Assembly (NCBI GenBank): GCA_030512335.1
Contig: JAULSU010000001.1
Coordinates: 3,658,001 to 3,722,000 of the forward strand
DNA length: 64,000 bases
Source of the DNA: Immersiella caudata
Taxonomy: Eukaryota > Ascomycota > Sordariomycetes > Sordariales > Lasiosphaeriaceae
Direction of reading: 5' to 3'
Both the position numbers and the translations under genes were made by a program. The notes under the pieces are model-generated. The model had not been told where the DNA came from and made no database searches. It saw nothing but the letters and a program-made list of their open reading frames with translations. Below are positions 22,766 to 34,861 of the stretch, piece by piece (the stretch's first letter is position 1; each line of letters begins with the position of its first letter).

Positions 22766-23568
22766 GAGGTGCCGCGGCGAATCAAGAAAAGGCTTGGTTG
22801 CGGATATTCAAGCATCTAGTTGTAACGCCTCTTTCCGTGGGCTCTCTATTCCGGTATTGAAACTTGGGAGTAGATACAGAATACCATTTCGTTGATCTGC
22901 ATCGACGAAGAGTAGTACATCTTTGTTCCTGCCTCAGACCCAGTCATCTCACCATCCTTCCCCATATCCGCAGTCCCTCAATCCACCTATCGGCTCACTC
23001 GTTCTTGCAATGCCGCTGTTCCTCTTACTTATGATATAGAATGGAACTCTAGCATCAACAATGGGTATCGATGCAACGAACTACTAGCCAAACCCCCCCC
23101 CCCCCCCCGGTAAACCTCAACGTGGGAAACTTGCCGTCCATGGCCTCTTCTCCAAATCCCACCGACCACACAGAACCAGATCCTCTACACAATCAAACAC
23201 CGTACCTTAGCCATCAAGGCTTGTGCTTTCACCAAAAAAACCCATCCGTGATATCGAACCTTCGTATACCCTTCGCTTGTCAAATCCTAACCCAGAATGA
23301 TAGCACAGCCCAATCCATCCTCACAAAGGAAAAGGTCGACATGACCGTTCGAATACTCAAAATTCCTATCCGTCCTTTTTTGATCTTGGGTATACACAGA
23401 CAGACACGCATTACATGAAAATAGAATGGGAGCATTGCGCGTGACGCCGCGCTTGAGCCTGAATCCAGACACAACGAAAAAGAAACTTGGCCCGATGGGC
23501 CCTCAGCTTGCTGGCGAGGAGCATCGGTTGCTCGTTGGCAATCGTGAGAAGAATTGAAGAAAGTTATG
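22766..23568. other. intergenic with a 16-nt poly-C tract
   Basis: Shared 3' region of the genes on either side. An uninterrupted run of 16 C lies at 23093-23108. No supported gene. Confidence 0.55.
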
Positions 23569-25116
23569 CTAGAATCGAGATGGAGCTTGGTGGCCTGGCT
23601 CTTGTGGTCGGAATCCGCCCATCCTGGATTGCTGATCGTACTGAATGCCTATCATCGAGTCAGGGGCAGTGCCTGGTTGCAAAGAGCGCAGTGGCGGCAG
23701 CTCTTCAGCACGGGGCCGAGCATATGCGTCGGGCTGGTACATGGCTGGCTGCGGGCCTCCCCTATGGAGCTGTGCCAGCTCATGTCTTAGCTTCTCATTC
23801 TCCGCCTGGAAGCTACTGAGCGCTACTTCTAGACGTCGGATGTGATCGGCCTGCCGGCCATGCTCGGCGATGGCTGCCATGACATTAGCAACACTCTTGG
23901 CGAGGGAGAGGGAGGGACATGTAGCTTACCTTTTGTCAGAATTTCCCACTTGGAAGCCTTGGACCCGCGTTCCTGCGGCATCAGATCGCGCAACTGCTCA
24001 AAAAGCTCCTTCATTTCTGTGCGGCGCTTGCGCTCGGCAAGCTTATGACTAACGCGGAGTTCTGGGGTTCGGCTGTAAGGCTGGCTTCCCCCATGGGAAC
24101 CCTGCTCCTCGCTCTGCAGCTCGCCAAGCTGCTTATGCTGGAGGGTATGGTGATGAACAGTCGAGAACTCGGTCGACGCATTGGAGAGTCTCTGTTGCTG
24201 ATACTCCATCGAATCGTCCAGCCGCCGTTGGCCCGGCGGCAACCTCGACTCAGTAGTATACTGACTGCTGGCCAGCGATTCAGCGATACTGCTTCTTCTG
24301 GAGTCGTTGATGCCGTGGAGTGCACCCGAGGGTATGTGCTTGATGTCCTCCTCCGGGAAGGCCCACGCTTGACCCTTGGTGGGCTCTGCGGCGCGGGCGA
24401 TCTGGCTGGTAGCGGGCCCAGTGATTGCCGGCGCGATCCTCGAGGCCTTGTTCTGCCCCTCGGGATTGCGCTCAGCACTCGGCTGGTATCCGTTCGAAAT
24501 GCGATGCCCGGACAAGTCGAAGCCGCGTGGGTTTCGTTGCTGATGCAGGGCATTGTGTGCGTTGTGAATCGAGGTTGTTGAGTGGTTCTGGCTGGCGTAT
24601 GGGGAGTTTCCCAGCCGCATATCCGTCAAACCCTGGTTCAGTCTGCTGCTATCCACACTCTCTCTTCGCGACAATGACTCCGGACCGTCAAAAAACGTGG
24701 CGCTCCTCGGCGCGGAATCGATGGACTGCGGCCGATCGTACCTGCGGGGATCGGCACTGTTTGGCGTGGTCGGAGACACCATGGCGGATACGCTCATGCT
24801 GCTATTAACGGGCGACACGAGGGGTTGGGGCAAAAGGTTTGCAGATGTCGGCGAAGGCGTCTTATCTATTGGCGAAGTCTGGAAGCCTGAGACTGGGGGG
24901 CTGAGAACCCCCAGGCCAGATGCTGCCGAGGTATCTAAAGATGAGCCAGTCAGAGGGGGGCCATGCAGCGCGGGTAGCCGAGAACCACGAGGACTTACGT
25001 TTGCTCGAGGCATCGGTACCAGAGTAGTATGCGGAGTCGCGATGCTCATCAGGCATGTTGAGCACTCCTGCGAGCCCTGCGGGCAGTTTCTGCGAGGCTG
25101 ACCGTTGCTGATCCAT
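23569..25116 (-). CDS. bHLH transcription factor, Esc1/UrdA-like
   Basis: Three exons: 25116-24999, 24934-23930, 23873-23569, with introns of 64 nt (GTAAGT ... TTTAG) and 56 nt (GTAAGC ... TGCTAAT ... GGCAG), both phase 1; 475 aa. Most of exon 2 is Ser/Pro/Gln-rich and disordered. The basic region and helix 1 read ELRVSHKLAERKRRTEMKEL, then the loop LMPQERGSKASKW. Helix 2 crosses the second intron (EILTK then AIAEHGRQADHI) and runs into a leucine-rich coiled coil (LEVALSSFQAENEKLRHELA). The SHKLAERKRR basic region is close to that of S. pombe Esc1 and fungal developmental bHLH factors; the family name is from memory. It should bind E-boxes as a dimer. A long frame upstream of the chosen ATG is probably leader. 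Confidence 0.85.
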
Positions 25117-28100
25117 AGCCACGAGGCACGTTGCCAGTTCTCTCCACAAAATTGAGTTGCTGTTTGTTCCAAAACAAGCCCGTGGCGAGAGGGCTTGTGA
25201 CAATGCGTGTGGGACGAATGTTTGTAGCAGGCAGCGAAAGAGCGTGGGTCGAGAAAGAAAAAAAAACTCTGCGACCCGAACGGGTGCGTGCAGGGCGAAG
25301 TCAAGCGGACTTCAAGGGCCAGATTCTTTTCGCAAAGTCGGTGTCTCGCGAGCGGCGGGCACGATGATGTTTGGTCGAGATTTGGATCGAGAGGTTTGGT
25401 GTCTGCGAATGCGGGTGTGGGCGCGGGCAATGTCGATGGCCATCTCAGAGCTGGGACGAACGTGGAGAGAATGCGGCAGACGTGCGGGTGGACGTCAGGG
25501 CGGGCCAGCACGTTTTTCAAAGAACCCAGCAGTTCCTAGCACGAGCTAGGGGGCCAGTCAAAGAGGGGCCGCAGGTGGTCTGGCTGACGGGATTGGCCAC
25601 TGGCATTTGATGGGCACGATGGGCCACTGCATTCGCTGCATCCCGGGAGGAAGGACTCCCTCCACTCCGGTTAGGGCGAGGCAAGGGAGAGCAACTATGG
25701 AAGGGCCCCGTCGCGCAGCCACATGGCCGTCCGCATGCTGATGTTCCGGGTACAGCGCGGCCGGCCAGTGCCAGGTCGAGAGTCGAGGTTGCGCGTGCTG
25801 TGTCCCGCGGGAATGGCCGTGCAGACGCGGGCCATCAGAGTACCGGGAACCTAACTCGCTAACACGTGGCTCCAAACGGAAAGGCTGGCCGTGCTTTGTC
25901 TAGCCACGCTCTCTGTTAGCCTCACCGTCCACGCTACCGTTCCCCGAAACCCATGCAGCCATCCCTGGCTGTCTTGGTCTGTGGCTGGCAGCAGGTGGAT
26001 TGGTTTTTTGAGGTAACAATACTTTCGTGCATGCAGCTAGGTTGCCCTTTCGCGTGTCTGCTGCTGGGAACAGGCGCGCCTGCGTGGAGCCGCCCCAGAC
26101 AGTTCTAAAAAATTGTCCTCTACGAGGTCTGCTCACAGTGGGGGTGCTTTGTTGCAGCTGGGAGGTACCTGAGCTTCCAGCTGGAAGCAGCTCGATCGAC
26201 ATGGAGCCTTGGTGATGCAGGCACAGTCGATCGGCGGTGAATGTGAGGCTTTCAGGCCAGGTTGAGGCGATGGAGAGTTGGAGGGATCAATCGCTGCTTC
26301 CAGCCCTTGACCACGCGAACCACCCATCTCTGGATGTGCAACGGTGCTGAGAGAGCAGCCGAGGGGCTCTGGAGCTCGGACGGTGGTGGCACAGTGCCGA
26401 GGAACAGCTGGTGTCTATGTGTCCAACTGAGATTCGGTTTGTCGAGCTCAGCATCCTAGTGCAACGAGTCAAGCAGCGCAGTGGCCGTCTACTCCAGACA
26501 AGTTAGGTCGCCTGCATTTCATCCATTTCATCGGCGAGTGAGTGAATCTCAATTGTCCTTTCCATCAGACAGTGACATGGGAGAGAACCCAGCAACGGGC
26601 GCCGATTTGCTGGCGGTTGGATTGTGGGCTCGATGGAGAAATGAATGGAAGGAGGCCGTACAGTATGCAATGAAGGGATTGGTGTAGGGGCACGGTGTGC
26701 GCAACAAATCCCGTCCTCTTTCATGGTGGTCCACGCCAAGGCCCGCCGCTCGAATCCCTGTCTTGAACCGGACGCAAACCCCAACCCTTCTGTGCCATCC
26801 TGTCTTGCTTGCGCTGACCACCACAAAAAGGACTCACCGACCAGCGACGAGAGGGGCACCTCATTAGAGAGAGGGGGCTAGCGGGCGGGAGTGGTGTGCA
26901 GCCAAACGTGAGGTGAGATCCGTGATGCTCCCGTGCCACGTGAAGGAGATGAGAATACCCGCATCTCCTTGGTCCTGCTGCTAAATGCCCCCCGCTACCT
27001 CGACTGGTTGCCGGCAGTTTTCTGACGAGTCCTTGCTCGAGAAACCGTTTGCAGAATGAAGGTCTTGTCGGCTGGAAGATCAAGAAGCGGGTGAGTGCGG
27101 ACGGCCGCCCCGACGTATCGGATTTGTTAGAGCTGCATCGTCTTTTGCGCTGCGTTTTATTATCGCAACAAGAGGTTGCAGCTGCTCAACAAGCAAAGGC
27201 GAGCAAGAGTGCTGCTGGATGGGCGGAACTTCCCTTGCCAGTGCCCTCTAGAACCCAAAGGCGGGGCAAACTCACCCCACCCCCACCACACCACTTCGAG
27301 GGTCGCTCCATGCGAAAGCTCAGCGCCTCTCACACACAAACATCTTGGCCATCACCGTGCTGCGACATCTGCTAATAAGCACGCCGCTCCATCGAGTTAG
27401 GCCAGAATATGGCGGGTGGTGTGTGCAGGACTCGGACGCATCGACAGAAAAAGCAGATGGATGAGTTCTCAGGCCCGTGGCTCCTTCCTCGGTGAGATTG
27501 GCTCATTGGTGAGGCTCCGTCGCACTGCAGCGGCAAGAAGGGCACTGGCCAGGAGCAGACAAGTTGGGGAGACACAGCGGGTCGCGCAGTGCGACCGTCC
27601 GATGTTCTTCGGTCCCCAAGCGATCGTCGGATGCGCCAGGTCGCCGGGGATGCGATGCCAGGCTTGCACGACCGACCAGCCGACGACCGCACTCACATCA
27701 GGTTACCCAAATATCGCTTCGAGCCAACGGGAGCAAGTGCCAGAAACCAGAGTTCGCAGAGCTCCCTCCCACCCGCGCGTCTGGCTGAGATAATTCCCCG
27801 CAGTCCAACCGCACGAACTGTCGCACCCTCCTTGTTGACGCAGATCGGCCCATGGTCCAGGGCAGTGGTTGGGCGACGCGGAACTCGCCATGGTCCATCC
27901 GCTGCCAGGAGCAGCACCGCACTGACGGCGTTCTGCCGCTGCTGGACCGGTGGTAAGGATAGCCCTGCGGCATCGGTATTATTACATGCACACACACTGA
28001 CGGAGAGGATGCTTCCAAGAATCGGTAAAAGGGGCTAGTCTGTGAGATGGTTCTGTCCCGTGTCTGTCCTGTAACGGCCCGGGAGGCATCGCGTTCGCGT

Positions 28101-31100
28101 GCTGTTCGCGGCAAAGGTGGCAACCAGAAGCATGAGAAGCTAATTAACCAAGCTATGGCTCGGCTGGCCCTCTAGGAAGCGTTGCACTCGCTACAGGCGG
28201 TGCAAACGGGGTCCAGGAGACGTCGTCTGGAAGACTCGCACGACTCGCTCCGTCAACTGGTGGAACGAACCGGGATCGATCCTCGATCGGCCACAGACGC
28301 CCACGGGCACCATGATAGTCCGAGCTTGAGCCGCCGCTGCGCCGATCGCAGGTGGACCCAGAAGATCACGAAACTCACGACACAACTCCCACGTTGCTGT
28401 TTGCAGGGCCCGCAATCACTCGAGAGAGAATACCGGGCCTTCCACGGGCGCTGGAATTGCGTGCCCAGAATCTGCCAACTTCTGGTGTCCCGATTCTGCA
28501 ATCTCCCTCGGCCATCTTCGTGCGCGGCATGGGCGATCAGTCAACCCCTGAATTCCACGGCAAACGGGGAGTCGCTCAAGTGGCTGTGGCTGGTTCACGC
28601 GTTCGAGGAAGGATTTATGCCGCCGCCCTACGAGCCGCTCTCACGTGCAGCCTTGAAAACCACGAGCGCGAAGACCATGCCTACTAGACTCTACTGCGGC
28701 CGTTTTACTCACACTTATTTGGCTGGGCGAAGACAAGAAACCGATTGCATGTTTGAGCACGTAGTGGCATGGCATGATTTGTCGTCAGGGACCAGAGTTC
28801 ACCTCGCTTTGAAGCTCATGGGTCCGCATGAATGTCCGACCCGGTTCGAACATGAACCTCATCAGATGCAACGCGGCGCTCGGTGAATAAAAGGGATGGC
28901 GGCGGCCAAAAGTTGAGCGTTTCAACGGGCCGCGTCGTGACCATCGCGTACCGAGCTGCTCCTCGGCGGCAAAGTCATCCTTCTGTCCCGGAAAAAAGCG
29001 AGCGGTCTGGTCGGGCTTTTTTTTTTTAGACACCTCGTATATGAGAGACACGCTAAAGGCAGCAGCGCAGCTATCTCGTTCTCTGCGACCATGTGGCATC
29101 CGCCGCGGCACTCTAGAGGCGGAGAATTCCAAGATTCGGCTACGCACGAGTTTGTTGGTTCGGAGGAGCCCTGCAGCAGCGCTTCCCACGTGCGGTGGGC
29201 TCGATTCCAAAGAGGGGGTGGCCACCATTGATTGGTGCCTGACCTTCCCAATTGGGAATATTGTCGAGCGACTAAACGACTCCCAATCGAACATCTCGGC
29301 GCGCTACAGGACACTTCACTGTCACCCTTGGGCGAGAAAATGATCGGCAACCTCACTCTGTGACTCCCCGAGTTGGGAGGAGGTGGTGGAATCCGACATG
29401 CAGTCGGGAATCTTGGCCTATCACGAATGCTAGGCTGATAGATGTCATGGCCTAGGCCTATCGGATCGCAAGACACATCGCAGTAGTGTGTTGAACGATG
29501 CCACACGCCAACCCCGCGGCTTGCGCTTGTCTCAGCAAGCTGTCTGGCACGCCCAAACGGCAAGACGACTCCGCTACTATGCACGGCTGGAGGCCCAACC
29601 TAGGTACGGCGTCAAGGTCCCCGAGTCGGCGACACTAACAGCCGCCGCAGTGAGCTCTCACGGGCGCATCGGTCGTTTGTGGGGATGGCGGGATGTGGTG
29701 GGGTCCATAACGCCATCGAGCTTGTGTTTCCCCCACCGACATTGATCGGGGCAGTGGACCCGGCCCCCTATCACCAGCCGCGGAGGGGGAACACAGCGGG
29801 AAGATGGGGATCCTGCTGAGAGACTATCGACGCCTTGCTTGCCCTTTTGCTGGGCAAGGGAAAGCGTCAGATCTCACAAAACGAATTGTACCCGGGATAA
29901 AAGCAACTTCTGGCCAGACAAGAATCTGGCCGAGGTGTGTGGCTCTCGCATCACGACGGGGGCCGAATCTCGATGCCAGGGAGATCACCCACCATGGCTG
30001 GGAATGCGATGAACCATCATGCTTCGCCGATGGACTGGTACACCCCGCTTTGAGGCTGCTGGAGTCGGGAGCCGAGCGGGTAGCTTCCCTCGGTCTCCAA
30101 CCAGACTCCATACTGTGCACTGCGCTGGTGACTCCCGCACCATTGGAGCCTGGGGAACTAGTTACGCGACGCGGTGGATCCAGGCCGCTTTAGCGTTTCT
30201 CGTGGCGACTCAGAGCTCATGCAGGTACTTCCGGAGCAAACCAAACCAAACTAAACCGCGACGCTGGTCCGAGGTAGCAGCCGCTTCCTCGGAACAAACG
30301 TGTGCTGCTTGTCTGCTGGGTTTGGGTTGTACCGGAAAGCGAAGCAGTTAGCCCAGTGTCGCACGTGTGCTGCTCGGACGTCGCGAAGGAGAACAGTGCC
30401 CGACAGCTGAACAAGGTGGAGACCGAAGCTTTGCCGCAGCGTCCGACAAGTCGATATCGATGTCGTCCGAGGATAAACTTCATAAAGTTTGGTGGCATCA
30501 AAGTAGCGGAGCCCCGGAGGCGGTTAGCTTTCCCTGTCAGAGATATCGACATGTTCCACCAAATCTCATCTGGCACCTAGACAGCACGCGGCCACCCGGA
30601 CGGCCCATGAGGAGCACAAGATGAGAGTCCCACCACGCTGCCCTCTCAGACGCGCAAGCCGAGCGAGGCCGCAAGGATCCCCGTGGCGGAGGCAACTTTT
30701 ATTTAGGCACGGGAGACATCCCTCTCATCATCAAGACCCGGATGATCGGCTCCGCCGTCTCCTGACCGAGACTACTCGCCCTATACCAACGTCAAGGCTA
30801 TCAAAGGAGACAACTCGGCTGGAGTTGGGTCGCCGCCAGATCTCGCAGCGCTTTCTTCAGCGCCTGTGCTCGTGCTCGTGTCACTGCGGCACCAGCACAG
30901 TACGTCCCCGGGCCTCTCGGGGACACTTCTTCATGTACGATTGTTGCCGCCCCACGTTTCTTTATGTCTTTCGATGTGCGAGGTGGTTATACCGAGTCTT
31001 GCCAGCCTGGTCTTTTCCCTTTCTCACATGCCCTTGGGCTTCGGTGCTTTCTCACCGTCCTCTCTCGGCCGTCGCCTCTTCTGCACCGAGGACGGCTGTA

Positions 31101-33766
31101 CGACATACGGATCGGTGCAGGTTCGACGCGATGCGCCGCGCCTGCCATGCGCGATGCCGCCTCGGGGTTGTCAATTGTCATTTCTCCCTGACTCTGTCAA
31201 ACATGACCCCCCATCGTCTCGGTGAAAGAAGATGGCCGTTCCTCCCCCCCCCCCCACGCCGCGCAACCTCGGTGTGTCTTGTCTCCGATGGCAATTCCCC
31301 CAGTGGGATAGTCGTCATCTCGCGGGGGACGGGGCAAGTGGTGTGTTACGGGCCACCGATGCACAATACGTAGGTGCGTTCGGATGTTCATAATACGCCC
31401 CCTCGTCCTTCGTTTCCTTTCAGGTTGTTTTCCGATAGTTTCTGTGGGACCTGTCATTCGTTCGGTCGTTCAGCTGGTGGGCTGTCATGGCTTGTGAGAT
31501 GCGGGATGCTCATCTATCTAGGTTTTTCCCAGACCTGTACGGCCGAGAATGGCCCGGTGGGTATCTCTGCGGGAGATATCTGTCGGTGGAAGGGGAGAGA
31601 TACCTGTCGGCGGAAGAGAGATGGGGTTGCGTGTGTGTGGAGGTGAGCTGTTGTGATGCTGTCATGTGGAGAAAACGGCGGTTGCTTGCTGGACCGCAGC
31701 GGCAACATGCTTTCGAAGATGGCTTCCGCAATGGAGGCTCGGGCTTCACTCGAGGTCGTAAGCGAGTCAGTCGGTCAGTCACCCGCCCGGTGAACTACGT
31801 CGAGGGTCAGCGATGCCAAGAAGCGAGGAGGAGGCTCTCCGTCAACCCAGGCTAGTAGCGTCATGTATGTCTCGACTGACCAAGACAGGTTCTCATCTCG
31901 CTACTCATCTCGATTATGCATGCGTGTGATGCGCAATATGCCAATGTTTATCGGCAGCGGATTTGCGTCAGTTTGTGTTGTCTTGGTGTTAATCGTCCAG
32001 TTTGCGACAGACAAATGAGGCTGGTTTCAACTGAACTCGGGGCCCGGGAAGGGGTGTGACGTTGGTGTCTGATGGAGAGTGGCACACATGTTCAGATCGG
32101 GCTATAAAGACTTTGGTATAAGCGCGGTGAGTCTCCTTTGGGCCTGATCTCGGTCCACGTGGTATTGTTCCCCGTCCCAGTCAAGCATGTCGCGGCGTTC
32201 GCCTCGAGGAGGGGGCACAGGACCGCCACGGGTAGACTCGTAAGTTCAAGCAAGCGGGGGGTGGACTCCTTGAAGCTTTTGACGACGTAAGATGAGGCAT
32301 GGCACATGGCAAGCAACAAGATCATCATCGTCGTGGCGGATGTGGCGCTAGGTCTTTACTCTTTTTGCCCCAGCCCACTACAGTTGCTCACTGTATCCAG
32401 TTGCATGAGCAGATATGCGCCTGCAGTCTAATACCTTCAATGTACCAGTATCAGACAATAAATGTCTTCACTCTGTGCGAGATAAGTAATCAATAGATGC
32501 GCCATCGTGATGCAGAGGCAAAACATCCAACGCCACCAAGCCACTACGTATGCTAAAGCAGCGTCCCAATGCCGACGAAAAAATGGCCTCAGCATGTGGT
32601 GTGTCAAGCCAAAGCATATGTTTTCACGTGGGCCATGGCCTCACCAGCGCCCACCACGTGAAGAACTTCAGCAAGTTGTGCCAGCCGCAGCCACCATGGC
32701 AGTCCCAAATAGCCAGATGGAAAGCAGTCTATGAGCGCGAGGCGTTGAGTCAAGCCGCTTGAGATGGGCTACAAGTCAGCCCACAATGGCGTTGAAAATG
32801 ACGACGTGAGAGTAGTATGTTGGACCTTGGACAAGAAACATGAACAGCGTGATGGCGTAAAGAAGACTTTCACTCAACGGTGATGTCGAAGAGTCCTCTA
32901 AGCCGGGGACTGGGAGTATTAGCCGGTGGATGACGAAGCATGTCAGGTCATGCTGCCGTGTAGAAGAGAGTGGGTCTGTTGGGCTTGATTTATTATGGCT
33001 CTTAGACGAGCGAAGAGATTCAACACCGTCAGATCAACCTCATCGCAGTCTAGTAACTGGGCCAAAGTCGTGGTAAGCGGCGGAGTCGAGTTGCCACTCC
33101 GGGACAGGAGGAATGCCATCCCCAATGCCAGCATCGTCTTGGGTCTGGAATTGAGGAGAACCCTTGATCAAAATAGATACCCTTGATCACCGACAGTCAG
33201 CCCTACTTTACTTCATACACACCATCTAGATGACTTACCAACTAATCATTCTCGCTGTTAATGGACTGGTTTGTCTCACGGCGTTGGTACCACCTCTCAG
33301 GCTGACCAGCTTTTTTTCATGCTCTCAACATGCATCTCTGCGAGCAGGGTGTTTCCTTTTCCAAACTGAAATATGTCAGCACAGAAAAGGCTGGGGCCTG
33401 AACGGGGGCTCCAGCATCTCTTACCTAAATTGTGGCAAGGGTTATGACAGAATTCATAGTGCCGTCCTGAACCGCAAGAGACGTGTCTTGAACTTTGCAT
33501 CTGACAAGAGCCAAACTATCGGCCATCAGTAACTCGGATGTGGCGAACACCTTTTTGGCTATCGACTCTTCGTCAAGACACACTGTCTACAATACAACAT
33601 GAAGGAGAGCCGGATCACCGAGGGCAAGGGGCCGCCAGGATACGAGAAAGGAGTTGGAGTTTGTATTCAAATCCAAAAGATAGCATTGCAAGGCAATCTT
33701 ATTAAGAACTAAGTGCAGAGATTTGGTGTCAACAATTAGCGTCAACAATTAGTGTCACAGTAGAAA
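25117..33766. other. 8.6-kb gene-poor block
   Basis: No supported gene. Frames up to 250 codons (for example 30621-31373) have Arg/Ser/Pro-rich, low-information content on both strands. A run of 12 C lies at 31244-31255 and a T tract near 29017. A minus-strand frame at 32328-32092 starts with a hydrophobic stretch (MMILLLAMCHASSYVV) and has a TATAAAG downstream, but I do not trust it as a gene. A minus-strand frame near 33120-33060 reads GIPPVPEWQLDSAAYHDFGP, perhaps an exon relic. Confidence 0.45.
33728..33752. repeat. 12-bp direct duplication just upstream of the CYP61 relic
   Basis: GTCAACAATTAG occurs at 33728-33739 and 33741-33752, separated by one base; a partial third copy (GTCAC) follows. 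Confidence 0.8.
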
Positions 33767-34749
33767 ATGAAGTCACTTACAGCTGTGGATGAGACGCTGA
33801 ACGTGATCTCGGGGCAGCCTGGTTACGTCAACATCCCCTTGTCACTGTACATCCCCTTTACGAAAACCTGGCGCGGAAAACGCACTGCTGATGCAGTTCA
33901 TCGCGAGTTTGCTCGTTGTGTTGGGAAGTGCAAAAAGAACATGGCGACCGGCGCAACGCCTACCTGCATCGTCGACCACTGGGTGCTGCACATGATGGAG
34001 TCGCAGAAGTACCGCGAACGTGTCGCGGCGTGCGATGTCAAGGCCGAGAAGCCCTCAAACTTCATTCGCCTGTTTATCGACGACGCGATTGGCCAAGCGC
34101 TCTTCACCTTTCTGTTCGCGTCTCAGGATGCTTCCAGCAGCGCCACAAACTGGTTGTTTCAAGTTCTCGCCCAGCGACCGGACATACTGGACCGATTGTG
34201 GGAGGAAAACCTTGCTGCTCGCGGCGGAGATCGCTCGAAAGCCGCCGACCTAGCTACCCTAGAAGGCTTGACCTACAATGCTGCTGTGGTCAAAGAGCTG
34301 TTGCGCTATCGACCGCCGGTGATCTTCGTTCCGTACCTCGCCGTGAAAGACTCCCCGGTTACGCAGGGATATACCGTACCTAAGGGATCCATGATTATTC
34401 CGGCATGATTATTCCGGCATGATTATTCCGGCATGCTACCCGGCCTTGCATGATCCTTCGGTGTACTCCAATCCCGACACGTTTGATCCTGACCGCTGGA
34501 TCACCGGTGACGCCGAGTCCAAGACCAAGAACTGGCTGGTGTTCGGCGCTGGGTCCCACGACTGCCTGGCCAGGAAATATGTGCCTCTTTCCGTGGCACT
34601 GATGATTGGTAAAAGGTCAGAGGAAATCAAAGTCTTTGCGACCTTGTTCCCCATGGTGAGCTTCCTGCCACGTCAAAGCGGGACCATGCTAACCTGAATT
34701 CTCCTCCTAGGATGGGCGCCAGTCAGTCTTCAAAAAGCGCGAGGCATGA
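33767..34749 (+). pseudogene. truncated CYP61 (ERG5, sterol C-22 desaturase) copy
   Basis: The frame matches the C-terminal two thirds of CYP61 as I know that family: VNIPLSLYIPFTKTWRGK, an oxygen-binding helix FLFASQDASSS, VVKELLRYRPPVIF (ExxR), FDPDRWITGD (PERF region), and heme loop FGAGSHDCLA. The last exon (34711-34749) joins after a 55-nt intron (GTGAGC ... CTCCTAG) and ends VFKKREA. CYP61 introduces the C-22 double bond in ergosterol synthesis. Defects: about 190 N-terminal residues, including the anchor, are missing; a 14-bp unit at 34391-34432 is present three times and shifts the frame after PKGSMIIPA; and about 14 residues between MIGK and RSEEIKVF are missing compared with the family. 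Probably a dead duplicate; a complete ERG5 is expected elsewhere in the genome. Confidence 0.82.
34391..34432. repeat. 14-bp unit in three perfect tandem copies inside the CYP61 relic
   Basis: ATGATTATTCCGGC at 34391-34404, 34405-34418 and 34419-34432, followed by ATGC. A single copy would read M-I-I-P-A-C-Y-P in frame with both flanks, so the two extra copies (+28 nt) are the cause of the frameshift. Confidence 0.95.
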
Positions 34750-34861
34750 GTGAAAGGGGCCCGGCGAAGCATGTGTGAAGAAACAGGGTAGATTGTTTTC
34801 GAGATTGGCATCCAAAACTTTATAACGTCGCCGACCTGGTAACCCCCCACAGCTTTCGAGA

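Noticed and set aside
25117..25520. N-terminal extension of the bHLH protein in the long upstream frame
   Set aside because: The upstream reading contains poly-Phe and Cys/His-rich text untypical of the factor; the spliced start at 25116 gives a consistent exon 1.
28182..28886. 234-codon plus-strand frame
   Set aside because: Arg/Ser/Pro-rich, no domain, no codon bias typical of the real genes here, overlapping equally long frames on the other strand.
30621..31373. 250-codon plus-strand frame
   Set aside because: Low-information Arg/Ser/Pro composition crossing a poly-C tract; no homology signal I recognise.
32092..32328. Possible small secreted protein on the minus strand
   Set aside because: The hydrophobic start is weak, and the TATAAAG near 32101 is on the wrong side to be its promoter.
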